Shown: piece after piece, positions 39,160 through 46,238 of the stretch
Numbering within the stretch: the stretch's first letter is position 1
How the letters are laid out: each line of letters begins with the position of its first letter
Assembly: GCA_020638675.1 (NCBI GenBank)
Contig: JACKID010000001.1
Coordinates: forward strand, 434,001-498,000
Reading direction: 5' to 3'
Origin: Planctomycetota bacterium
Lineage (GTDB): Bacteria; Planctomycetota; UBA8742; UBA2392
DNA: 64,000 bases
Notes under the pieces: generated by a model
Told to the model about the DNA's origin: nothing
Seen by the model: the letters and a program-made list of their open reading frames with translations, nothing else
Databases searched by the model: none
Made by a program: the position numbers and the translations under genes

Positions 39160-40017
39160 TCACCACTTGATCGCGCCGAACATGTTCAGCATGGCGAGCA
39201 GTTGCTCGGCCTTGGCGTCGTCGAGCCCCTGCAGCGGCGGGCGCGTGGCGTACTCGCCGAAGCCCTTCTTGCGCAGGATCGCCTTCACGGCCGGCATCAA
39301 ACCGAACTTCTCCAGCATTCCGCGCACGCTGTTCAGCTTGGCCTGCTGGTCCGGCTTGGCTTTGACTTTGGCAACGAGGTCCGGCACGACGCTGGCGCAG
39401 GCTGAGATGCTTCCCCTGCCGCCCTCGGCCAGGCACTTCGCCACCAGCTTGTCGTGACCGACCAGGTAGCTGCCGTCCTTGAAGCGCGGCAGCAGACGCG
39501 CCATCTCGGCATCGTCGCCGGTGCTGTCCTTGATGCCCACCAGGCGCTCGTGCGGGCCGATGGCGTCCAGCAACTCGTCGCTGATGGCGACGCCCGTTAC
39601 CTGCGGGATGTGATACAGCAGCACCGGCAGCGCCGTGCGGTCCAGCAACTGGCGGAAAAATGCGGCAAGCCCGGCGACCGGCGCGCCGCGGAAATACCAC
39701 GGTGGCGGGCACAGCACGGCCTTGTATCCCAGCTCATGCGCGAGCTCGGCCAGTTCGATCACTTCCGGCAGCGCGCAATCGCCGACGTTCAGCAGCAGCG
39801 ATAGCCCCGAAGCGGCTTCCGCGGCGGCTTCCGCGACCTGCTTGCGCTCCGCCAGACTGAACGACGCGAACTCTCCGTTTGTGCCCAGGATCAGCGCGCC
39901 GTCCAGCCCCTCGGACTTCAGCCAGCCGAGGTGCTGTCCCAGCGCGGGCTGGTCGAATACGCCCGCCGGGTCCAGCGGGGTAGGAACGGGTGCAAATGCG
40001 CCTTCAGGCAAGTACAT
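39160..40017 (-). CDS. DapA/N-acetylneuraminate lyase-family aldolase
   Basis: A 285-residue class I aldolase. The Schiff-base lysine is K163 in LVGIKDSTGDD and the catalytic tyrosine is Y135 in LLYHIPQVTG; GTNGEFASFS (residues 45-54) is the carboxylate-binding loop. Family members make dihydrodipicolinate or cleave sialic acid, KDG or 4-hydroxy-2-oxoglutarate. The loop GTNGE (rather than GTTGE) and the isolated position, not near lysine genes, favour a catabolic 2-keto-acid aldolase over true DapA, but the substrate is not certain. It is divergent from the cyclase gene across 85 bases and convergent with the toroid lipoprotein. Confidence 0.88.
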   Translation of the reverse strand: MYLPEGAFAPVPTPLDPAGVFDQPALGQHLGWLKSEGLDGALILGTNGEFASFSLAERKQVAEAAAEAASGLSLLLNVGDCALPEVIELAELAHELGYKAVLCPPPWYFRGAPVAGLAAFFRQLLDRTALPVLLYHIPQVTGVAISDELLDAIGPHERLVGIKDSTGDDAEMARLLPRFKDGSYLVGHDKLVAKCLAEGGRGSISACASVVPDLVAKVKAKPDQQAKLNSVRGMLEKFGLMPAVKAILRKKGFGEYATRPPLQGLDDAKAEQLLAMLNMFGAIKW

Positions 40018-40102
40018 TGTGGCCTCGATTCGAAGCTACAGCATGGCGCAGATCACGGCGTGAAGCCACCAGGAATTGCTCGGCCGAAACGGGGAACAGT
40101 CG

Positions 40103-42319
40103 ATGTCGACGCAGCGTGCACAGAAGAATTTGACGGTGATGTTCACAGACATCTCGGGCTTCACCAAGCACACCGAGACCATCAGCCGCGAAGCGCTGAT
40201 GTCGAGGCTGGACACGCACAATGAGCTGCTGATGCCGATCATCGCCCACTTCGACGGGCGCATCGTGAAGACGATCGGCGACGCTTTCCTGATCACCTTC
40301 GAGTCGCCGACGAACGCCGTGCAGTGCGGGCTGTTCATGCAGCACACCCTGCGCAAGTACAACGTCGAAAAACCCGATAGCGAGCAGATCCACATCAAGG
40401 TCAGCATCAACAGCGGTGAGGTGACCGTAACGGACACGGACGTATTCGGCGATCCTGTCAACGTCGCCGCCAAGATTGAAAAGGCCACCAACCCCGACGA
40501 GATCTACTTCACCGAGTCCGTATTCCTCGCCATGAACAAGGCCGAGGTGCCGACGAGCTTCGTGAAGGCCTTCCGCCCCAAGGGCGCCGAAAGCACCGAG
40601 ATCAAGCTGTACAAGGTCGCCATGGACGAGGGCGACGAGCGCTACAAGAAGGTCATCGCCAACACCCACATCGACGCGGAAAAGAACAAGACCCGCGTGC
40701 TTGAGCTTTCCAACCTCGCCGAAAAAGAGTTCGTCCGCTACCAGGACACGCTGGACGCGCTGGTGGAAAGCCAGGGCAAGTCGTCGCGCGGCGTGATGAT
40801 CGGCGTGATCATCGGCGCGGTGATCCTCGCGGTGGCCGTGATCGTCGCATTCTCGATGTACGGCGGCAAAGACAAGCCCAACGAGCAACTTGCCAAGGAC
40901 GTGCGCGCATACCTGCAGACCGACAAGCCGGCCGAGGCGCGCGGGCGCATTGAAACCTACATCCAGGACTACGGCGCCGATGACGAGACGTCGAAGCTGC
41001 TGAACGAAGTGCGCGACTATGAAGTCGGGCAGGTGATCGCGGAAGCGGACCGCCTGATTGAGTCCGGCCAGCCGGAGAACGCCCGCAGCGCGATCAAGAA
41101 GTACTTCGGCGCCAACGAGTTGACCGAGCCCGCGCAGAAGGCCATGAGCCGGGTGCAGGCCTACCTCGATGCGCGGGATCTCATCACCGAGGGCAAGGCG
41201 CAGGAGACGGCCGACGTGCTGTCCACGGCGTTCGGCGACACGAACCCGAGCAAGGAGATAAAGCGCCTGCGCGAGCAGTCAGCGGCGTTGATCAAGGCCA
41301 AGAAGATGAGCGAGAGCGTCGAGCGCTTCGCCGAGCCGATGCTGATGTACGGCGCACTGACCGGCGCCTTTGGCGAAGACACGAACAACAAGACCGCGTT
41401 GGACTTGATTGAAGAAACGCTCGCCAACGAGTTGTACCGCGACGCGAAGTCAAACGGCTATGACGTGGCGAACGCAAACTACGAGGCCTACCGCAAGCGC
41501 GTCACGAACCTTTCCAGCTGGGGCTGGGTCAACACGCACATGAAGATGGGCGCTATGTGGTACATGCAGACCGACCCGAAGAACCGCAACGGAGGCCAGA
41601 GCGAGGCGTTCTGGCGGCTTCGCAATGACGTCTACGAGTACGTGAAGAACAAGCCGGACAAGCAGTACCGCTTCGGCTGCATGGAGTTCATTCTCGCCCG
41701 AGTGCGCTGGCAGGCGACGGCCGACGGTGCCGGCTCGTGGCTGGCGGCGGTCAATGCCGACCCCTCGCTGCCCAAGCACCACTCTGAGCTCATGGCCTGC
41801 TACCGCGTGCCGCTGAACGTGGAACACAAGGACCTGGGCTATGACTTGAAGACGGACCTCAAGTACATGCTCGGCTGCTTCACTAGCGGCATCATCGAGA
41901 TGCGCGACCTGATCAAGAAGCTGTACTACTCCGATCTGCGCGACACGATGCTCAGCTACTTTGAGGGCATGAAGGAGGAGTACGAGACCGAGCGCATGAA
42001 CTCGCTCGCCATCCTGACCGAGATGGGCGATGCGGAGCTGATCCCGGACCGCTTCGCGGTCTTCCGCGAGCAGTTCGGCACGTTCATCACCAGCGGCGGG
42101 CGGCTTGAGCGCTATCACAGCAACGCGCTGTTCCAGGCCACGATGACCTACGACGACTACCAGGAGTACCGCCGGCTGATCGACTCGACGCTTGAGGACG
42201 CAGGCCAGAAGAAGGGGCCCTACGGCAGCTACTCCCGCGCACCCGAAACGCTTCAGGACATGCTGTCGGACCTGAAGGTCGCGCAGCCGCAGCACACGGC
42301 CCAGTACGACGGCGGTTGA
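40103..42319 (+). CDS. Class III adenylate/guanylate cyclase with N-terminal catalytic domain and C-terminal extracytoplasmic region
   Basis: A 738-residue protein; start MSTQRAQKNL with GGGGAA upstream. The cyclase domain occupies residues 1-185: metal ligands D16 (FTDISGFT) and D60 (KTIGDAFLITF), base-selecting K56 and D113 (DTDVFGDPVNVAAK), which predict ATP, and N120. The transition-state arginine four residues after N120 is lysine (K124). One membrane helix follows (about 230-254, MIGVIIGAVILAVAVIVAF), then about 480 residues of helical, TPR-like sequence. Class III enzymes normally place the sensor first and the cyclase last; here the order is reversed. The N terminus lacks a signal, so the catalytic part should be cytoplasmic. 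Its stop abuts the convergent FHA gene. Confidence 0.88.
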   Translation: MSTQRAQKNLTVMFTDISGFTKHTETISREALMSRLDTHNELLMPIIAHFDGRIVKTIGDAFLITFESPTNAVQCGLFMQHTLRKYNVEKPDSEQIHIKVSINSGEVTVTDTDVFGDPVNVAAKIEKATNPDEIYFTESVFLAMNKAEVPTSFVKAFRPKGAESTEIKLYKVAMDEGDERYKKVIANTHIDAEKNKTRVLELSNLAEKEFVRYQDTLDALVESQGKSSRGVMIGVIIGAVILAVAVIVAFSMYGGKDKPNEQLAKDVRAYLQTDKPAEARGRIETYIQDYGADDETSKLLNEVRDYEVGQVIAEADRLIESGQPENARSAIKKYFGANELTEPAQKAMSRVQAYLDARDLITEGKAQETADVLSTAFGDTNPSKEIKRLREQSAALIKAKKMSESVERFAEPMLMYGALTGAFGEDTNNKTALDLIEETLANELYRDAKSNGYDVANANYEAYRKRVTNLSSWGWVNTHMKMGAMWYMQTDPKNRNGGQSEAFWRLRNDVYEYVKNKPDKQYRFGCMEFILARVRWQATADGAGSWLAAVNADPSLPKHHSELMACYRVPLNVEHKDLGYDLKTDLKYMLGCFTSGIIEMRDLIKKLYYSDLRDTMLSYFEGMKEEYETERMNSLAILTEMGDAELIPDRFAVFREQFGTFITSGGRLERYHSNALFQATMTYDDYQEYRRLIDSTLEDAGQKKGPYGSYSRAPETLQDMLSDLKVAQPQHTAQYDGG

Positions 42320-42763
42320 TCAGCCTTCGCGGCGCTTGACGGTGATCTTCGGCTTCAGGCGTGCGGGCTCGCGCAGCAACTCCATCCGGAACGTTTCGTT
42401 CGTTCCCAGCCGCAGCTCCATCGGGCCCTTGCGCAGCCCGATGATCTGGTCGCGCCCGTCGATCCTGTTGCCGTTCAGAAACGTCCCGTGCTTCGACTGG
42501 TCCGTGATGAAGATCGACTTGGCGTTCTGGAAGGTGATCTTCACGTGGTGGCGGCTGACCGTGTGAAGGTGGTCGTCCTTGCCGCCCGTGCCCTTCATGG
42601 GCTTGTTCGGGTCCGGCTCGGGCTCGTCGGTTTCGCCGATGCGGAAGCTGCAGTCGCGGGACCGTCCGATCACCGCCTCGCCGCCTTCCTCGATGACGAA
42701 CTCTTTGCCCTTGGAATAGCCGGCGATGCCGACCAGCTTGATGGTGAGAATCTCGCCGCCCAT
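42320..42763 (-). CDS. FHA-domain protein
   Basis: A 147-residue cytoplasmic protein consisting almost wholly of one forkhead-associated domain. The phosphothreonine-binding pattern is clear: GEAVIGRSRDCSFRIG, then VSRHHVKITFQ and DQSKHGTFLNGNRID. The start MGGEILTIKL has GGAG at 9 bases; an upstream ATG has none. Ten bases separate it from yebC on the same strand, so they are probably co-transcribed. It may recognise Ser/Thr-kinase targets, perhaps related to the cyclase encoded convergently or to the double-FHA protein at the head of the run; no kinase is present in the window. Confidence 0.9.
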   Translation of the reverse strand: MGGEILTIKLVGIAGYSKGKEFVIEEGGEAVIGRSRDCSFRIGETDEPEPDPNKPMKGTGGKDDHLHTVSRHHVKITFQNAKSIFITDQSKHGTFLNGNRIDGRDQIIGLRKGPMELRLGTNETFRMELLREPARLKPKITVKRREG

Positions 42764-42773
42764 GCGTACTCCG

Positions 42774-43526
42774 CTATTCCGACAGCTCGGCAAGGAGCGA
42801 TTCGGGGGGTTCGTGGTTGGTGTAGACGTTCTGCACGTCGTTGTTGTCTTCCAGCGCGTCGATCAGCTTCTGCACCTTGCGCGCGGTGTCTTCGTCGACT
42901 TCATTGCGCGCGTGCGGAAGATACTCAAGCTGCGCCGAAACCCAGGCGATCTCGCGGGCGGCCAGCGCGTTCTTCACGGCCTCAAGCTCGGTGGCGGGCG
43001 TAGTCACCGTGAAACCGTCCTCGCTGCCTTCAAGGTCTTCGGCGCCGGCCTCCGCGACCAACTCCAGCAACTCGTCCTCGGGGGGCGCGCCTTCGCGCTC
43101 CAGCACGATGATGCCCTTGCGGTCGAAGCTGTGCATCACGCTGCCGGTCTGTCCGAGATTGCCGCCGTGTTTTTCAAACGCGTGCTTGATGTCGGGCGCC
43201 GTGCGCTTGCGGTTGTCCGTGAGCGCCTCGACGATGATCGCCACGCCGCCCGGTGCGTAGCCTTCATACACCAGCTCTTCGGGGTCCGCCCCTTCCAGTT
43301 CACCGGTGCCGCGCTTGATGGCGCGGTCGATGTTGTTGGCGGGCATGTTTTCCTTGCGCGCGTCGGCGATGGCGTCGGCCAGCCGGTTGTTCGCGGCCGG
43401 GTCGCCGCCGCCCAGGCGCGCGGCCACGATGATGGCGTGCGCCTTCTTGCTCCAGATCTTGCCGCGCTTCTTGTCTACCGCGGCCTTGCGGTGCTTGATG
43501 TTCGCCCACTTGCTATGACCGGCCAT
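42774..43526 (-). CDS. yebC: YebC/PmpR-family protein
   Basis: A 250-residue cytoplasmic protein with the family's N-terminal signature MAGHSKWANIKHRKAAVDKK and the three-domain layout (ARLGGGDPAANNRLADAI, then NNIDRAIKRGTGELEG, GYAPGGVAIIVEALTDN, FEKHGGNLGQTGSVMHSFDR). Members were described as transcription regulators and more recently, for some bacteria, as ribosome-associated factors that help translate proline runs. The proline-rich tails of the toroid proteins here would fit the latter, though this is only suggestive. Preferred start is MAGHSKW; upstream codons are not conserved in the family. Confidence 0.95.
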   Translation of the reverse strand: MAGHSKWANIKHRKAAVDKKRGKIWSKKAHAIIVAARLGGGDPAANNRLADAIADARKENMPANNIDRAIKRGTGELEGADPEELVYEGYAPGGVAIIVEALTDNRKRTAPDIKHAFEKHGGNLGQTGSVMHSFDRKGIIVLEREGAPPEDELLELVAEAGAEDLEGSEDGFTVTTPATELEAVKNALAAREIAWVSAQLEYLPHARNEVDEDTARKVQKLIDALEDNNDVQNVYTNHEPPESLLAELSE

Positions 43527-43577
43527 TGCTGCCCTTCGTGAAAGAGGCCCGATTATAGGCAATCTCGCGGCATGCGC

Positions 43578-44348
43578 CTAGTTCTGCCCGCGCTTGCGCA
43601 GCTCGTCCATGCGCATCAGCTCGGTGTCCAGCTTGAAGCGGTCGCCCAGGTACTCCTTGCGCACGACCGGGTCGCCGGCGATCTCGCGCGGGGGGCCTTC
43701 CTTGATGACCTGCCCGTCGACGATGATGTAGCTGCGGTCGGTCATCGGCAGGACTTCGCGCACGTTGTGGTCGGTCAAAAGCAGCGCGATGCCCTTCGCC
43801 ACAAGGCCCGCCACCAGCTCTCTGAGATCCTGGATGGCGATGGGGTCCACGCCCGCGAACGGCTCGTCGAGCAGGATCACCTTCGGGTTGCCGATCAGCG
43901 TGCGGGCGATCTCGAGGCGGCGCTTTTCGCCGCCGCTGCACGAGCCGGCCGGGTTGGTGCGGATCTTGTGCAGCCCGAATTCTTCGATCAGTTCTTCCAG
44001 GCGCTTGCCGCGGTCAGACCTGCTCAGGCTGGTGGTTTCGAGAATGGCCAGCAGGTTTTCCTCGACGCTGAGCTTGGCGAAGTAGGTGTCTTCCTGCGGC
44101 AGATAGCCGAGCCCGTGCCGCACGCGCCTGTACATCGGCATGCTGGTGACGTCTTTGCCGTCGAGGATTACCTGCCCCCCGTTGGGGCGATGGACGCCCA
44201 TCAGCATCTTGAAGGTGGTGGACTTGCCCGCGCCGTTGCGCCCCAGCAGCCCGACGATCTCGCCGGCACCGATCTCAATGTTCACGCCACGCACGACGGT
44301 CCGCCCGCCAAAGCGCTTGGTCAACCGATCACCCTTCAAGACGGCCAT
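43578..44348 (-). CDS. lptB: Lipopolysaccharide export ABC transporter ATPase LptB
   Basis: A 256-residue ABC ATPase. Walker A GRNGAGKSTTFKM, the LptB-type signature SCSGGEKRRLEIARTL, Walker B VILLDEPFAGVDPIA and the switch histidine in LLTDHNVRE are all present. LptB drives LptFG to lift lipopolysaccharide out of the inner membrane, indicating a Gram-negative outer membrane with LPS or a related glycolipid. No lptFG, lptA or lptC is adjacent. It lies 51 bases upstream of yebC. A 24-base perfect inverted repeat separates it from the RNase HII-like gene. Confidence 0.92.
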   Translation of the reverse strand: MAVLKGDRLTKRFGGRTVVRGVNIEIGAGEIVGLLGRNGAGKSTTFKMLMGVHRPNGGQVILDGKDVTSMPMYRRVRHGLGYLPQEDTYFAKLSVEENLLAILETTSLSRSDRGKRLEELIEEFGLHKIRTNPAGSCSGGEKRRLEIARTLIGNPKVILLDEPFAGVDPIAIQDLRELVAGLVAKGIALLLTDHNVREVLPMTDRSYIIVDGQVIKEGPPREIAGDPVVRKEYLGDRFKLDTELMRMDELRKRGQN

Positions 44349-44390
44349 CGCCGGATGATCGGTGTTGGCAGGGCAGGGCGCAAGGCGGGA

Positions 44391-44475
44391 ATAGCCCGGC
44401 CAGCCATGGCCGGGGATGGCAACAAGTGACGGCGACTTTCAGCATGGAATTCCCGGCCATGGCTGGCCGGGCTAT
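44391..44475. repeat. Perfect 24-base inverted repeat pair
   Basis: The arm at 44391-44414 (ATAGCCCGGCCAGCCATGG...) is the exact reverse complement of the arm at 44452-44475, with 37 bases between. Each arm also contains the palindrome GGCCATGGCC-like core. The right arm includes the stop codon of the RNase HII-like gene. Confidence 0.92.
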
Positions 44476-45458
44476 CGTTTACGGATCAGGCGCTCGTCGG
44501 GCACGCCGATTTTGCGGCGGACTTCGACTGTGTCCTGCAACCAGCGCTTTCCGTCCTGGTAGTAGCCGGCCGTGGGCTTGATGCCGGCGTCGTAGCTGAC
44601 GAACCAGGCGTTAAACTGGTGCATCATCAGCTCGCGCATGTACTTGGCCGCCATGCTGGCGAGCGCGATCGGCAGGTGGTGGCCCTCGCCCTTTTCCATG
44701 AACGCGATGAACATGCGCGGGCAGCCTTCCACCTCGGGGATCGTCAGCTCGTAGGTGCTGATCTCTTTCGCCTCGTGCAGCGTCTCGATGTGCGCCTCCG
44801 GGAATTCCGCCGCCAGCGCGCGCCCGTAGCGCGTTCTGCCGCCCTGCCGGTCGCAGACGACTGCCAGTTCGCGATGCTGCTCCCAGATCGGGCCGATGAT
44901 TCGGGCGATGGCGTCGAACTCGGCGCGGGCCTTGTTGCCGGTGCGCTGGATCAGGCGGTTCAGCTCGCCCTCCAGAATCGGGTTCACGCCGAATGCCTGC
45001 AGCGCGTAGCCTGCGGCCTGCAGCGAACGTCCCAGAGCCTGCCCGCGCAGCGCGGCTCTCTCGGCGCTGGCTTCCAACGGGAACGGCGCCGGTGCGGCCG
45101 TGTACCAGTCGTACTGGTCGGGGTTCTCACGCGCCAGCGGGCAAAGCCCTTTGCGAAACGCGGCAAAGTCGTGCGGGTCGTGCCCGGCCAGTGCGGCCCA
45201 CGCCAGCACTTCCTCTTCCAGCGCGCGTACGCCCTTGGCGGGCGAGTACAGCTTCTTGCTGTCGCACACCACGGGGCGCTTCTTGCGGTCAACGGCGTCG
45301 CGCCCGAGGTCGAGCGCCTCCCACATGTCGAGGCCCAGCACGCCCGCGGGCGTGACCGGCTGAGGCAGCCCGAACGCGGCATAGCCGAGCGTGAGCGGGC
45401 CGAGGATCGGGCCGAGGCCCGCTTCATCGATGCCGAGAATTGTGCGGTAGTGCGCCAC
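44472..45458 (-). CDS. RNase HII-like protein (RNase H fold, variant GRG motif)
   Basis: A 328-residue protein with the RNase HII active-site start TILGIDEAGLGPILGPLTLG (D11, E12), a SKKLYSPAKG segment equivalent to DSKKLS, and VVCDRQGGRTRY around the third acid. Canonical RNase HII has DEAGRGP; the arginine/glycine GRG element that reads the ribonucleotide-DNA junction is GLG here. It is also about 100 residues longer than E. coli RnhB. It may remove ribonucleotides from DNA with altered specificity, or be a family member found in limited lineages. It lies between the pseudopilin gene and lptB on the same strand. Confidence 0.7.
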   Translation of the reverse strand: MAHYRTILGIDEAGLGPILGPLTLGYAAFGLPQPVTPAGVLGLDMWEALDLGRDAVDRKKRPVVCDSKKLYSPAKGVRALEEEVLAWAALAGHDPHDFAAFRKGLCPLARENPDQYDWYTAAPAPFPLEASAERAALRGQALGRSLQAAGYALQAFGVNPILEGELNRLIQRTGNKARAEFDAIARIIGPIWEQHRELAVVCDRQGGRTRYGRALAAEFPEAHIETLHEAKEISTYELTIPEVEGCPRMFIAFMEKGEGHHLPIALASMAAKYMRELMMHQFNAWFVSYDAGIKPTAGYYQDGKRWLQDTVEVRRKIGVPDERLIRKR

Positions 45459-45528
45459 GGGCGCATTGTGGCGTCCGCGCGCGGCGCGATGCGCAAGTGG
45501 AGCGATTGCGGATAGCTGTCAGGAACGC

Positions 45529-46236
45529 CTACTCTTCGACTTCGTACTTCGGCCAGCTGGTGATGTCGTCGCCGCGACCGTAGTCGTTTACGCCATCCTC
45601 ACCGAAGCTCCAGATCACGTAGCCCGTCGGGTACTGGCCGGTGACGGGGTGGCGCAGCGCGTCCTGCAGGGCCGTGGCGTCGATGCGCGTGCGTGAGCCG
45701 TCGGCGAGAAGCACGTCGTAGGAAAAGTTGCCCGCGCGGACCGTCTTGATGTCCACGTAGACCAGCGGGTTGCCCCAGGCGTCGGCGATCTCGAACAGCT
45801 CGCGGGCGCTGCCGTCCTCAAGGTCCAGGTGCTCCGGCGCGGCGGCTTCCTCAAGCACTGTGTCGCCGTCGAGGTTCGTGCGGCGCTTCTCGTCGTTCAG
45901 CAGCGGCATGTCGAGGTACGGGCCCTGTTCGCGGCGCGAGCGCAAAGCCAGCACCAGCGCCTCGATGCCGATGTTGTCCTTGTTCGGGTCGGCCAGCGCG
46001 GGGTACTGCGTCAGCAGCCCCAGCTCGGAGAGGTTGCTGGGCGGCGGCACTCCCCACTTGGCCTGGAAGCTCTCGACGTTGGCCTTGAGCGTCTCGATGG
46101 TCGTCTTGGTTTGCGCCTCTTTGCTCTTGCTGAATACGCCGCTGAAGCTGACCAGCAGCACGGCCGCGAGCAGGATGATGATCCCGACAACTACCAGGAT
46201 TTCGATCAACGTGAAGCCGCTGTTTGAATGGCGCAT
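45529..46236 (-). CDS. Type II secretion GspG-like pseudopilin
   Basis: A 235-residue prepilin. The leader MRHSNSG is followed by FTLIEILVVVGIIILLAAVL: cleavage G/F, glutamate 5 and the hydrophobic helix are all standard. The C-terminal end FGEDGVNDYGRGDDITSW and the DAWGNPLVYVD motif resemble the calcium-binding loop of GspG major pseudopilins. It is longer than E. coli-type GspG because of an insert around residues 85-150. It would form the pseudopilus of a secretion machine, consistent with the PilM-PilN and PilO-like genes upstream. The start is 2 bases after the stop of the TPR gene. Confidence 0.9.
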   Translation of the reverse strand: MRHSNSGFTLIEILVVVGIIILLAAVLLVSFSGVFSKSKEAQTKTTIETLKANVESFQAKWGVPPPSNLSELGLLTQYPALADPNKDNIGIEALVLALRSRREQGPYLDMPLLNDEKRRTNLDGDTVLEEAAAPEHLDLEDGSARELFEIADAWGNPLVYVDIKTVRAGNFSYDVLLADGSRTRIDATALQDALRHPVTGQYPTGYVIWSFGEDGVNDYGRGDDITSWPKYEVEE

Positions 46237-46238
46237 GG

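Noticed and set aside
39160..40017. Aldolase as the lysine-pathway DapA
   Set aside because: The catalytic residues fit the whole superfamily, but neighbours and the GTNGE loop do not support lysine biosynthesis specifically, so only the family name was given.
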